Source: Photobacterium swingsii
GTDB lineage: Bacteria > Pseudomonadota > Gammaproteobacteria > Enterobacterales > Vibrionaceae
DNA: 64,000 bases
Assembly (NCBI RefSeq): GCF_024346715.1
Contig: NZ_AP024853.1
Location: 620,001 to 684,000 of the forward strand
Reading direction: 5' to 3'
Shown here in pieces: positions 42,672 to 52,200 of the stretch (positions are counted from its first letter, which is position 1; each line of letters starts with the position of its first letter). The notes under the pieces are model-generated. The model was not told the origin of the DNA. It searched no databases and was given only the letters and a program-made list of their open reading frames with translations. The translations under genes and the position numbers were made by a program.

Positions 42672-43085
42672 TCACCTCAAATCCTTAGCAAACTTAATAA
42701 GACCTTGCTCATTGTATCCCACTTTATAAAAGCCTTGGCGCTTCCATAACCTGAATACCCCCTCTCTACGAGCAAAGCTAATTATCCTAGTTGCCCCAAT
42801 ATCACGAGCCAATTTTTCATAAACGCCGCTGTAATCTAATATGCCTCGTCCATTAGTATTCCAACCAAACACGACATTGATACAAGCAATACCATTATCG
42901 ATAACAGGCTCTAAAATCGCTCCACCAGTAGGACATAAGAACAAATGAGCTTTACCATCCCTCAATAATCTAAACGTGTCTTCAACAAGATCTGGTATAT
43001 CATCACGAGTCGCCACACACATTAATTTCCTTTCAAGCATGGAACGATAAATATCGTAATTAACTTTTTTAAATATTATTTCCAT
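42672..43085 (-). CDS. GNAT-like small phage protein
   Basis: 137 residues from ATG 43085, which overlaps the stop of the upstream tail gene by 10 bases; an in-frame start at 43139 would add 18 residues inside that gene. The C-terminal half has the look of an acetyltransferase core: GATRIISFARREGVFRLWKR then GFYKVGYN. Podovirus internal virion proteins with this fold exist (T7 gp13). It is probably a virion assembly or ejection factor, not a metabolic enzyme. The assignment is moderate. Confidence 0.6.
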   Translation of the reverse strand: MEIIFKKVNYDIYRSMLERKLMCVATRDDIPDLVEDTFRLLRDGKAHLFLCPTGGAILEPVIDNGIACINVVFGWNTNGRGILDYSGVYEKLARDIGATRIISFARREGVFRLWKRQGFYKVGYNEQGLIKFAKDLR

Positions 43086-43780
43086 ATCCGATCCGCATGT
43101 GTCGTGTCTATAGCGATCAGAGCATAAGGAATATCCCACGCCCCACTTGCAGCCTCTGGTTGAGGCACTGTGTTCATATAGATACTCACTCCATAAGTAA
43201 CCACTCCTGACCCACTCACTATACAGTTGTAATAATACTCGTCAGTACCACTTGGCCTCATAACCCCATGAGCCTCTGTTTTTTGCCTACACCTGTTTGG
43301 TATAACTGCGCTATGAGCACCAAATCTTGGGTACCCTTTCTGCTTGCTATTCATTCCGATAATTGGCGCTGGTGGAAGCGTTCCAGTAAAGACTAATTTC
43401 CCATCTGAATCATAAAGCGCAACGCCCCACTTACCTGATATGTTGGTATTTCTCGGCGTTCTACCAACAACATAAACCTTGATTTTACCCGATGGCAATA
43501 CGCCCTGTGGCGCTTGTGAAGCTGATGATGGTTTGGCGCTCCAATTAACTCTTATTTTTCCTCGTGAATTGGAGGCATATAGTGTTGGCGCTACCACACT
43601 ACCACTAACATGACGGGCAAATATTATGTAATCCCCCTCATAAGAAGCACCAAGATCGACATAACCACTCCTAGAAAGAGATACATTTAAGTATCCAGCC
43701 CACACGCAAACAGGAATGTACTCTTTACCGTAAATGATCTCTTTGCCTGCGCTATTTGTGACAAGAAAACCGTATGTCAT
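43076..43780 (-). CDS. Phage tail-associated beta-rich protein
   Basis: 234 residues, Gly/Tyr/Val-rich and predicted all-beta (VCVWAGYLNVSLSRSGYVDL; KIKVYVVGRTPRN; YYYNCIVSGSGVVTYGV). Its start overlaps the stop of the 120-residue gene by ATGA. Placed among tail genes, it is probably part of the tail tip or fibre attachment. No family name can be given. Confidence 0.6.
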   Translation of the reverse strand: MTYGFLVTNSAGKEIIYGKEYIPVCVWAGYLNVSLSRSGYVDLGASYEGDYIIFARHVSGSVVAPTLYASNSRGKIRVNWSAKPSSASQAPQGVLPSGKIKVYVVGRTPRNTNISGKWGVALYDSDGKLVFTGTLPPAPIIGMNSKQKGYPRFGAHSAVIPNRCRQKTEAHGVMRPSGTDEYYYNCIVSGSGVVTYGVSIYMNTVPQPEAASGAWDIPYALIAIDTTHADRIWK

Positions 43781-44139
43781 CGTGTGACTATCCCTATCGC
43801 TGTAATTGAATGAGCATAAAACACTTGATCATAACCACTAGGGCGATTTCCCCCCTGGTTATTCCAATGCCATTTCTCGTAGTAAATGTTATCACCTCGA
43901 TGCCAAATAAAGATCCCACCCCAATATGCTGGCGTACCAGAAGGAACGACGATCCACTCAAAATTCCCTTTGTAATCTACGTTTGGGGTTACACCTCGGT
44001 AAATAGTTCCTGTTTCATGCCTACCAAGCCCCGACCGTGTAGATGTGTTTACAGTCTGCTGTCTAATAACATTTCTTGGGATGTACCCATGAGAAAAATT
44101 AGTACCATCATTTAGATAGATAGTTATTCCAAATGCCAC
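43777..44139 (-). CDS. Small phage tail protein
   Basis: 120 residues from a GTG at 44139 with AGGGG 7 bases upstream. It is beta-rich with many aromatic residues (YWGGIFIWHRGDNIYYEKWH). It follows the large tail-tip protein gene and overlaps the next gene by ATGA. Likely a tail or receptor-contact component; similarity in style to the neighbour at 43076 suggests a shared fold. Confidence 0.55.
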   Translation of the reverse strand: MAFGITIYLNDGTNFSHGYIPRNVIRQQTVNTSTRSGLGRHETGTIYRGVTPNVDYKGNFEWIVVPSGTPAYWGGIFIWHRGDNIYYEKWHWNNQGGNRPSGYDQVFYAHSITAIGIVTR

Positions 44140-44149
44140 TTATAACCCC

Positions 44150-46747
44150 TTACAGACGACCTAAACGCACACGTAAATGATTATTTTCATAAACCTCTAT
44201 TCGGTCTTGAGTGATAACCATACGTGAAGCACCGCTACCAGATTTAATCAGCACATCCCTTAATTGAACATGCCCTGTGCTATCAACGTAAAATTTAGAG
44301 TGAATATCGTTTATGGTCGGTGTTTTTAGTTTTGGTGCGCTGATTGTACTACTAGCAACAATCGAGTCAGCCACAATACTGCCCGTCACCAAATCTTTTA
44401 TATTCGCAACCTTAATACTTGCCGTATTGATCGCGAGTAACTGCTTAGGCTTACCGTTTTTAGGCGTGTAGTCAGGATTATTTACCGTTCCAAAAATTGG
44501 AGTCGCGTGTTCCTTCCCCGTTCCATCGTCATATACAACTCTGAAACCTGCGTTCTTAATAGTAAAGACTGCATTAGCTACTGTATTGTCTTTTGATGAT
44601 TTAGCGACTAAACCTACTGCTGCATGAAGCTTGCCTATGTCAGCTTTAACCCCCCATAATGCTGTATAACCACCTTTAACATTTGATATTGATTGCTTTA
44701 ACGTTGTGATACTTGATGACACACCATTTAATGATGTTTTCAATGTTGTTGTAGCCTGAGATATAGCTGAATTTGTGCCAGTTTTAGTGAAATAGTCTTT
44801 TTTTAGAGTTGCCTTTAACAAGTTAACTTGCTTAGTTATTTCATTATTTGCAGAGGTTTTTGCATCAGCAACCAACTTAGCAGCAGCAGCCTTTGCATCC
44901 GTTACCAACTTGGCAGCAGCAGCCTTTGCCTCTGTTACTTGCTTAGTTGTTTCATTATTTGCAGAGGTTTTTGCATCAGCAACCAACTTAGCAGCAGCAG
45001 CCTTTGCATCCGTTACCAACTTGGCAGCAGCAGCCTTTGCCTCTGTTACTTGCTTAGTTGTTTCTTTATTAACAGCAGCCTTTGCCGCATTTACTTGCTT
45101 AGTTGTTTCACTCTTTGCAGCTTTACTGATCGAACTCGTTAATGTGGTACTTAAATTAGATAGTGCGGTTCCCTGACTTGTTTTAGTGACATAACTTTGC
45201 GCGATATTAGATGACAAAGACGAGACTTGTTTTGTGGTTTCCTTTTTAGCGTCAGCTACCGCTGAACTGGCGGCTGTATTTATATCTTTCGTTAGTGAGC
45301 TTGATAATGAAGTGCGCAAAGAACTAATAGCCGAAGTCTGCGATGTCTTAGTCGCATAGTTTTGTGTAAGGTCTGACTTAACTAAATTCAATGCTTTAGT
45401 TGAATCGCTTTTTACCCCATTGATCGTGCTAGTTAACGCTGTTTTAAGATTACTAATTGCAGTGCTTTGTTCTGTCTTAGTCGCATAATCTTGCTGTAAC
45501 GTTGATTTAAGTTGAGCTACTGTATTTTTTAAATTGCTGTTTGCAACACCACCATTATTAATAGCTGATGTAAGAGACGTCCTTAACTGACTAATAGCCT
45601 TATTAGTATCTGCCCACGTCTTATAGTCTGTAGTTAGCGTGCTATCAAGATCATTGATCTTTGATTGCAATGATGTTTTTGCCTGAGAAATCGCATTATT
45701 TAAAGTTGTATTGGTTGCGTAATCATTTTTAAGTGTTGCGTTTACCTTACCAATTTCACTTTTAAGCTTATTAGTTAAGCTTGTTACAGACTTATTTAAA
45801 GTTGCCTTAGTTGCGTACTGAGAAGTAAGCGTAGCCATAACGCTATTGCCGTTAGGATCTTCAATCGAAGATTTTAGTTGCTGAACAGCAGCAGCAATAG
45901 CACTATCAGTATTAATTGCAGTGTAATAATCACGCTTTATAGTTGCACTTAATTCCTTATTCTCAATTCTACGTGATGTTGTCTGCTCATCGGTGGTAAG
46001 TGAATTTTCAAGAGCAGCTTCTGCCAAAAGAACATCAAGTTTTTCCACAACTTCTGCATTTGCAAACTTACTTAAATCTATTCCTAAATTTTCAGGTTTT
46101 AATCCTAAAGACTCAGGATGAAGCTTTAATTGCCCGCTGATTAAATCTAACAGGAATTTGGTATCAACAACTGATTTTGCATGAGTGCCATTTGTTGAGT
46201 TTATAGGTGAGGCTGCACCTTTTTCGTTAATGAATTTGATCCAGAAGTAAAAATCACCTTTTTGTGGTAATGGCAAAGCGTCAATATTAGATGCTGATGT
46301 ATCTATACGAACAGACTTACTGAAATTATCTTCTGTAGCTTGATAAATTTCTGTATATGCATGACCTTTATATGGTGCTGTATCCCACGTTAGAGTTACC
46401 ACACCAAACCCTGAACTTGCGACTAAGTTTCTAGGCTGTGTTGGTGTTTCTACTACATCACCTCCAGTGATGACACCTCCAGTATTATTGCCAGTAGACG
46501 CTCTACTACTAGCAAGTCGCTTTAGGTCAATTAAAGTTTTAGATTTACCATTCTTTAATTCAGCAATTCCTAATCCTTTAAGATCTTCCCACAATACTGC
46601 TTTTTTACCACCAGCACCACGCATACCAGTTAACTGTTCCAAGTTTGATGCCACGGCATCCATTACCTGATCACTACCAGTTTTATGCGGTATAGCTGAA
46701 AATTTGCCCTGTGACGAGCGTTTATTTTGTAGCGTTTTGGCAACCAT
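44150..46747 (-). CDS. Tail-tip / host-specificity protein with FN3 domain and coiled-coil repeats
   Basis: 865 residues. A hydrophilic N-terminus is followed by a fibronectin type III-like domain (about 105-195: PTQPRNLVASSG, VTLTWDTAPYKGHAYTEIY). A very long alpha-helical region (about 240-680) has heptad and alanine-rich repeats (KAAAAKLV). The C-terminus is like that of lambda gpJ and DUF1983 proteins (YTALWGVKADIGKLHAAVG; DLVTGSIVADSIVAS; VYENNHLRVRLG). It presumably forms a trimeric fibre at the tail end and binds the host surface. A 111-base tandem duplication lies within it. It overlaps the preceding gene by one base (TAATG). Confidence 0.75.
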   Translation of the reverse strand: MVAKTLQNKRSSQGKFSAIPHKTGSDQVMDAVASNLEQLTGMRGAGGKKAVLWEDLKGLGIAELKNGKSKTLIDLKRLASSRASTGNNTGGVITGGDVVETPTQPRNLVASSGFGVVTLTWDTAPYKGHAYTEIYQATEDNFSKSVRIDTSASNIDALPLPQKGDFYFWIKFINEKGAASPINSTNGTHAKSVVDTKFLLDLISGQLKLHPESLGLKPENLGIDLSKFANAEVVEKLDVLLAEAALENSLTTDEQTTSRRIENKELSATIKRDYYTAINTDSAIAAAVQQLKSSIEDPNGNSVMATLTSQYATKATLNKSVTSLTNKLKSEIGKVNATLKNDYATNTTLNNAISQAKTSLQSKINDLDSTLTTDYKTWADTNKAISQLRTSLTSAINNGGVANSNLKNTVAQLKSTLQQDYATKTEQSTAISNLKTALTSTINGVKSDSTKALNLVKSDLTQNYATKTSQTSAISSLRTSLSSSLTKDINTAASSAVADAKKETTKQVSSLSSNIAQSYVTKTSQGTALSNLSTTLTSSISKAAKSETTKQVNAAKAAVNKETTKQVTEAKAAAAKLVTDAKAAAAKLVADAKTSANNETTKQVTEAKAAAAKLVTDAKAAAAKLVADAKTSANNEITKQVNLLKATLKKDYFTKTGTNSAISQATTTLKTSLNGVSSSITTLKQSISNVKGGYTALWGVKADIGKLHAAVGLVAKSSKDNTVANAVFTIKNAGFRVVYDDGTGKEHATPIFGTVNNPDYTPKNGKPKQLLAINTASIKVANIKDLVTGSIVADSIVASSTISAPKLKTPTINDIHSKFYVDSTGHVQLRDVLIKSGSGASRMVITQDRIEVYENNHLRVRLGRL
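44839..45060. repeat. Exact tandem duplication of a 111-base unit in tail-tip gene
   Basis: The block 44839-44949 is repeated directly at 44950-45060 with no differences that I see, i.e. 37 codons. Each unit encodes an alanine-rich coiled-coil segment with two KAAAAKLV motifs. The sequence identity suggests a recent in-frame expansion of the fibre shaft. Confidence 0.8.
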
Positions 46748-48360
46748 TACCCGTAAACCTCCGCCATGCTAGTGGCAATACAAACTTGCTCAACAATTCC
46801 AGTTCCAAAAATTTCAAACTGCCATGTATTACCGCGCTTTGGTGGGATTCTAACAGGTTTATCTTTCAAGCTTCCTTCTGTATAAGTATGTATGACTTTT
46901 CCATCAACAATGATTCTTAAACCAACCAAGCTAATATCTTTTGCCCTAACATACAGCGTATTAAATGTTGGCAATAACCCATAATATTCTTTTGACCTCC
47001 AAACGTAGTCTTTGATTGCTCCGTTATTCCATTTTGCAATTGACTTACCATCTTCTGACCGCATATAGAACTTTCCGGTAAAAAGATCCGTATAGCCTAA
47101 GTCAGTTCCAAATGAATAAAAATTTAATGACCCTGTATCTGGGTTATACGTGAATGATTTATCAAGATTATCCCCATAGAACGCTAGATACTTACCATCA
47201 TAATAATATGCTTCAATTGTTTCAGGCTTCATTGCCTCCCACTGTGAGCTATTAATTACATCAGACGTTATTAACTTGACATCATCACCTGTGAAAGCAC
47301 ATAACCCATGTGGTGATGCGTATATTATCAAGTTGTCAATGTTTCTCATTGAACGCTTACTAACACAAGCTTGCATCGATTCGAGTTTACGCCCTGACAT
47401 AGCATCACTTGATGTGCCTTGAAATATCCATGGATAGCCTTTTGTTCCAACCAATAGAAGATTACTAACTGACTCCATAGCAACGATTTCATGTTCAGTA
47501 GTCTGTTGATATTCTGGCGGGAAAGCATGTAACAAATACGGCTCACTAAAACATACATTGTTTTTGTATCCACCAACTAAGATTCCATTAGGCATTAATG
47601 TTAAAAAATTCATAGCTTTATTTGGTGGCTCAAAACTCCTAGATTGAAGTGTTTCACCAAGCTCTGATTCTTCAAGCTTATCGATGATATTTAATGTTGC
47701 TAAGTTATAATCACCAACCTTATAAAAATCAGAAACACCACCACCAGTACCAGAACGATATAAACGCCGCTTAGTTACATTGCCGGGCAACTTTCCTTGT
47801 GGCGGGAAAGTTATCTTAACTTCACTTGATGGATACTTAATTTCAAGCTGATTACTAAGTGGAGATTGCGCACTTTCTTCACCTTGTTCAGTTACATAAG
47901 TAAATACATAAAATCGAGTTTCATCATCTTCTGCTTCATCTTTTGCAGGCTTTGGTGTCGGAGGAACAACGACACCATTTACTCCATTTTTTGGTGATGG
48001 AACACCAAGAGGAAAACTTGCAGCGGGTAAATCATTTTTACCGTTAAATATCTGGTTGTTTGTAACGCGTAAACCTTGTTTTGATGTGAAGTAAACACGC
48101 CCCCAAGGATCATTATCTATTGGAGATAAAACAACATCGACATCAGACTCCCATTTAAACCACCACTTATCTTCATATTTGAAGATCGTTTTATTCACCG
48201 ATGATAACTTCTCAGATATTACTTTAGGTTTTTTGTACGGCTCCAAATTCCCTACAGGATAATCGCAATCTAGCGCCTTAGTCGAATATTCATTTGGCAG
48301 TGATCTAGGTGCTTGTTTTGGACGCTCGCCAGCAAAGGCCATTAAATTTATAACAGGCAT
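46747..48360 (-). CDS. Phage tail structural protein (tail-tube or stopper-like)
   Basis: 537 residues from ATG 48360, preceded by GGAGGG; the frame also has a TTG one codon earlier. It overlaps the stop of the 75-residue gene by one base (TGATG). An FN3-like module is visible in the first half (YVFTYVTEQGEESAQSPLSN), followed by repeated beta segments (VSNLLLVGTKGYPWIFQGTS; IIYASPHGLCAFTGDDVKLI; KYLAFYGDNLDKSFTYNPDT) suggesting a propeller-like fold. Proteins of this size and pattern occur in the tails of podoviruses with N4-gp56 capsids. Its exact role is unknown. Confidence 0.65.
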   Translation of the reverse strand: MPVINLMAFAGERPKQAPRSLPNEYSTKALDCDYPVGNLEPYKKPKVISEKLSSVNKTIFKYEDKWWFKWESDVDVVLSPIDNDPWGRVYFTSKQGLRVTNNQIFNGKNDLPAASFPLGVPSPKNGVNGVVVPPTPKPAKDEAEDDETRFYVFTYVTEQGEESAQSPLSNQLEIKYPSSEVKITFPPQGKLPGNVTKRRLYRSGTGGGVSDFYKVGDYNLATLNIIDKLEESELGETLQSRSFEPPNKAMNFLTLMPNGILVGGYKNNVCFSEPYLLHAFPPEYQQTTEHEIVAMESVSNLLLVGTKGYPWIFQGTSSDAMSGRKLESMQACVSKRSMRNIDNLIIYASPHGLCAFTGDDVKLITSDVINSSQWEAMKPETIEAYYYDGKYLAFYGDNLDKSFTYNPDTGSLNFYSFGTDLGYTDLFTGKFYMRSEDGKSIAKWNNGAIKDYVWRSKEYYGLLPTFNTLYVRAKDISLVGLRIIVDGKVIHTYTEGSLKDKPVRIPPKRGNTWQFEIFGTGIVEQVCIATSMAEVYG

Positions 48361-48587
48361 CAATGACCCTCCAATTTTTCTTTGTATTCATTGACAGCTT
48401 TCAAAGCCGAGACTGCATTTTGTAGGTCTCCAACATCTTTTTGTATAGTATCTATATCTTCTGCCATATCATGCTGGCTTTTATCAATACTATCCAATCG
48501 GTAATTCATTACATATCCAGACCCAACAATAGAAGCACAAAGCATTAAAATACCAAGCGGATTATTTTCGAATAGTTTATTGAACAT
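48360..48587 (-). CDS. Small membrane protein with coiled coil
   Basis: 75 residues: one membrane helix (about 10-28, PLGILMLCASIVGSGYVM) followed by a helical, acidic coiled coil (DSIDKSQHDMAEDIDTIQKD). This layout is seen in phage Rz-like spanins, pinholins and some tail assembly factors. It lies among tail genes, far from the holin and endolysin at 58-59.6 kb, so a lysis role is not certain. Confidence 0.55.
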   Translation of the reverse strand: MFNKLFENNPLGILMLCASIVGSGYVMNYRLDSIDKSQHDMAEDIDTIQKDVGDLQNAVSALKAVNEYKEKLEGH

Positions 48588-48616
48588 AATTTCAGCCTAT
48601 AAAAATCAACAATAAC

Positions 48617-49225
48617 TTAAATATTTTTAACTCGACCTATTTGCCAGTTGACGTATGTTCTATTAACAGCAAAAGAAGATCTAAATAATGAGCTATCTTT
48701 CGCATCAGCAACATACAAATGCCCACCATTCATATTAAAACCCTTTGGTATACTTGCTGTTTTTTCATAAGTTATTATTTTAGCCTTGCTAACATCGTCA
48801 TGCCCAACCCACAACTTAGCTTGTATTGTGTCGCCTAAATCATCTGAATATTTACCCTTCTTTATTAGTACATATGCTTTTTTATCTAAATCAAGAGAAA
48901 ATATACCATCGATATTAATAGGCTTTTCATGGTCTGGATTTCCATCACTACCAATCTGAATATGATGTTTAAAGCCTTGTTTTAGCCCTTTAAACATTAT
49001 ATATACTTTCCTATCAAGAAACCCAATATCACCTTTAACTGACCCCCAGCCATATCGAGCACGCTTGTACCAGATAAACTCAAGTCCTGAGAAAACTTTT
49101 ACTAAAGAACCATTATTGTTATACCAAATTTCTTTTGCCTTCCTTTGGTGCCCATTATCGTTATACCAAGCTTCCTTAGCCTTATTATTTACATTTTTAT
49201 CATTGAAAAACATTTCACCTGACAT
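48617..49225 (-). CDS. Tail-fibre-associated protein, unknown
   Basis: 202 residues from ATG 49225 (AGGTGG 7 bases before), starting 2 bases after the tail fibre stop. It opens with two copies of a short repeat, KAKEAWYNDNGHQRKAKEIW then YNNNGSLVKVFSG, followed by a beta-rich domain. Coming right after the fibre gene, it could be a fibre chaperone or a tip subunit. No family recognised. Confidence 0.55.
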   Translation of the reverse strand: MSGEMFFNDKNVNNKAKEAWYNDNGHQRKAKEIWYNNNGSLVKVFSGLEFIWYKRARYGWGSVKGDIGFLDRKVYIMFKGLKQGFKHHIQIGSDGNPDHEKPINIDGIFSLDLDKKAYVLIKKGKYSDDLGDTIQAKLWVGHDDVSKAKIITYEKTASIPKGFNMNGGHLYVADAKDSSLFRSSFAVNRTYVNWQIGRVKNI

Positions 49226-49227
49226 AG

Positions 49228-52200
49228 TTACCACCTAACAAATAGACCGCCGACTGCTGGAATATCACTTCCCGTTGGAGCACCCTTACCTGCCTTACCT
49301 TTAATTTTTGAACTGATTAAAGATGTTGAAGCTAATCCCGATCTGGCATCACTAACAATTTGCGCTTTAGTCTTGCCTTCAAGTTTTGCTGAATCCGTTG
49401 CTTTTCCTTTTATAGCCAAATAGCTACTTTTAGCGGTTGTTGCGCTTAAATACCCGCTACGAGCTTCCGCGATAACTTGCGATTTAGTCTTACCTTCAAG
49501 TTTTGCTGAATCCGCAGCTTTTGACGTTTTACCTAGGAACTTACTTGTTGCAGATACTGATGTTAAATAACCGGATCTTGCTTCCGCGACAACTTGCGCT
49601 TTCGTCTTCCCTTCCAACTTGGCGCTATCTACTGCTTTAGCTGTTTTACCAAGATAACGGCCGTCTGCGGTCGCTTGCGTTAATGCACCTACATCTGCTG
49701 CTGTTGGTTTATATGTTGTGTTGTAATCTCTATGCCAAGATGGTGAATATGTTGGTCCATTATTAACATAGGTATATTGGGCATTATTAACACCACCACT
49801 AGAAGTGGTCGGCGTAGTTATTCGTATAGTGTAATTACCGACCGTTCCAATCACTTCGATAACGCAACCTGATAGATGGATTATCCCAATTCCTGTATCA
49901 GTAATTTTTTTATTACCAGCATAATCCCATGATCCTCTCATGACCCAATACGGTTGGTTAAACGCACCTTTAGACTTTAGCCATGTAACAAATTGATCTG
50001 TTGTCCAATTACCTGCTCCCGTTCCAGTTGATCCTGAATATGCACGACAAAAACCATTGCTGTTAATACCATCCAATAGATTCGCATCCGCAGCTTTTGA
50101 CGTTTTACCTAGGAACTTACTTGTTGCAGATACTGATGTTAAATAACCGGATCTTGCTTCCGCAACGACTTGCGCTTTCGTCTTACCTTCAAGTTTTGCT
50201 GAATCCACAGCTTTTGACGTTTTACCAAGGAATTTAGTTGTTGCCGATGATGCAGTTAAATACCCGCTACGAGCTTCCGCGATAACTTCTGATTTCGTCT
50301 TACCTTCAAGTTTTGCTGAATCCGCAGCCTTCCCATTTATAGGCAAATAGCTAGTTTTGGCAGTTGCGGCGGTTAAATACCCGCTACGAGCTTCCGCTAC
50401 AACTTGCGCTTTCGTCTTCCCTTCCAACTTAGCGCTATCTACTGCTTTAGCTGTTTTACCAAGATAACGGCCGTCTGCGGTCGCTTGCGTTAATGCACCT
50501 ACATCTGCTGCTGTTGGTTTATACCCCTTGGTAAAGATCTGATGTCCACCAAGCCATCCACCTGTAGAATCTAGCCTTAAAATTTCAACTGAATCTGTGG
50601 TACCAGTTGCCAAACGATAATGGCCTCCCGTTACCGTTTCATGCCAGATCGTATCACCGTTACCACCTCGAAATTTACGAAGTAGGTTTTTTGCACCACG
50701 GGCACCAGTGGATAAATTAACTAGGTCATATATATTTTGAGGTCTAGATCCTTTAAACGTAACAGTTCCATCCATCTGGTTAGAACCATCAATTTTTAAT
50801 GCTGAGGTTGCGATATGAGAAGTAATATCTTGCGTTGTAGCGAGTGTTTTAGTTGTTCGGCCAACAACAATTTGCGGGCTTGTTGCAGCCTTAGTATGTA
50901 AAACCAACTGTTTTGATTCACTACCAAAGTGGTTAGCCGATGCAGAGGCAACCAGTATTTGAGATCCATGTGATAGTATTTTTTTATTAGCTATCTCAAG
51001 ATCTTTAGCTGTGAAGTTGTAATCGCTTTTTGTGCGGTAGCTACTGCTGATTTGTGCGCTTGTTAACGTACCGAGATCTGCCGCAGTAAGCTTAATGTTT
51101 CGACCTGTTTTATTGTTTATCGTTACTGTAAAAGCACTACCATCGATGCTGGCCATGTATTCCCATAGCCAACCTGATGATGTTTTGAACCCAAGTAATA
51201 TCCCACTATTTTTAGCAAGAACGCCTTTTAATACCCCAGTTTTAAATTCGTAATTAGCCCCTGTTATGCCACGAATCGTGTATAAAACTGTTAGTGACCC
51301 ACTTGGTGGAGCTGGATACTCTTTTTTTGCTGTTGGGGTGAAATTCCCGGCATCATTCCAGACTCTGGACATATTCGCAGCAGTAATAAGCTGACTAGCA
51401 ACATTTTTCTTATCGGCTGTTACCTGAGCTGCGATCGTTTTAATTTCACCGTGGCGTTTTTTCTCGTCTGCAATATCAGCTATAACTTTCGCTTGCTGCG
51501 CTTGAATTTGAGCCGTTAGTGTTTTTGATTTAGAAAGATCTGACTTAACACCAGCCTCAACGACCGCGATTGCTTTCTGCATAGCAACCACACTTTTTTT
51601 TACATTATTAACAGCAGACTGAGCGGCTTTTGCTTCTGTTTCAGAGTCCCCGGCAGAATCTGCGGCAGCCTGTGATTCTTGCGCCCAATGAAGTGAGGAA
51701 AAATGTTTAGCCCCTTTAGGATCGGTTTCAACGGCATGCAAATGCTGTTTTTCTGCCCACTCTCTTGCCTTTGCTACAAGGATTGTAGCTGTCGCAACCT
51801 TTCCTTGGGCTTGAGTAACAGAATTAGCAGCAGCAGACGCACTTCCTGCCGCTGCGGTCTTTTCTGCTTTGGCCTTCACGACTTCCGATTTTGCGGCAGC
51901 CACCTGTGATTTAGCCTTAACAACCTCTGCGGTAGCCTTACTAACCTCTGTAGCAGCCTTAACAACTTCTGCATGAGCAAGTTCTTTTTCATGCACTGTT
52001 GCAGATTTAATTGTTTTGGCTTCATCACGTATCTTAGCTGTTTCAGCTTGAATTTTTGCAGTATCGTTTTTTATTGTGTTCGTCTCGTTCTTAATGGTGT
52101 TTGTATCACCTTTAAGCGTCAGAACATCAGATTTTACTTTCTTCGTTTCAGCTAGATTTTTCGCAGCATGATCCGCATAGGCTTTTGATTTATCTCTAGC

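Noticed and set aside
48360..48587. Spanin or second holin
   Set aside because: One membrane helix and a coiled coil fit, but it lies 10 kb from the lysis genes and has no partner lipoprotein gene; left as unknown.
49430..50523. Repeats that at first look like a CRISPR array
   Set aside because: The repeats are in frame within the tail-fibre gene, vary in spacing and encode a protein repeat; no cas genes are nearby.
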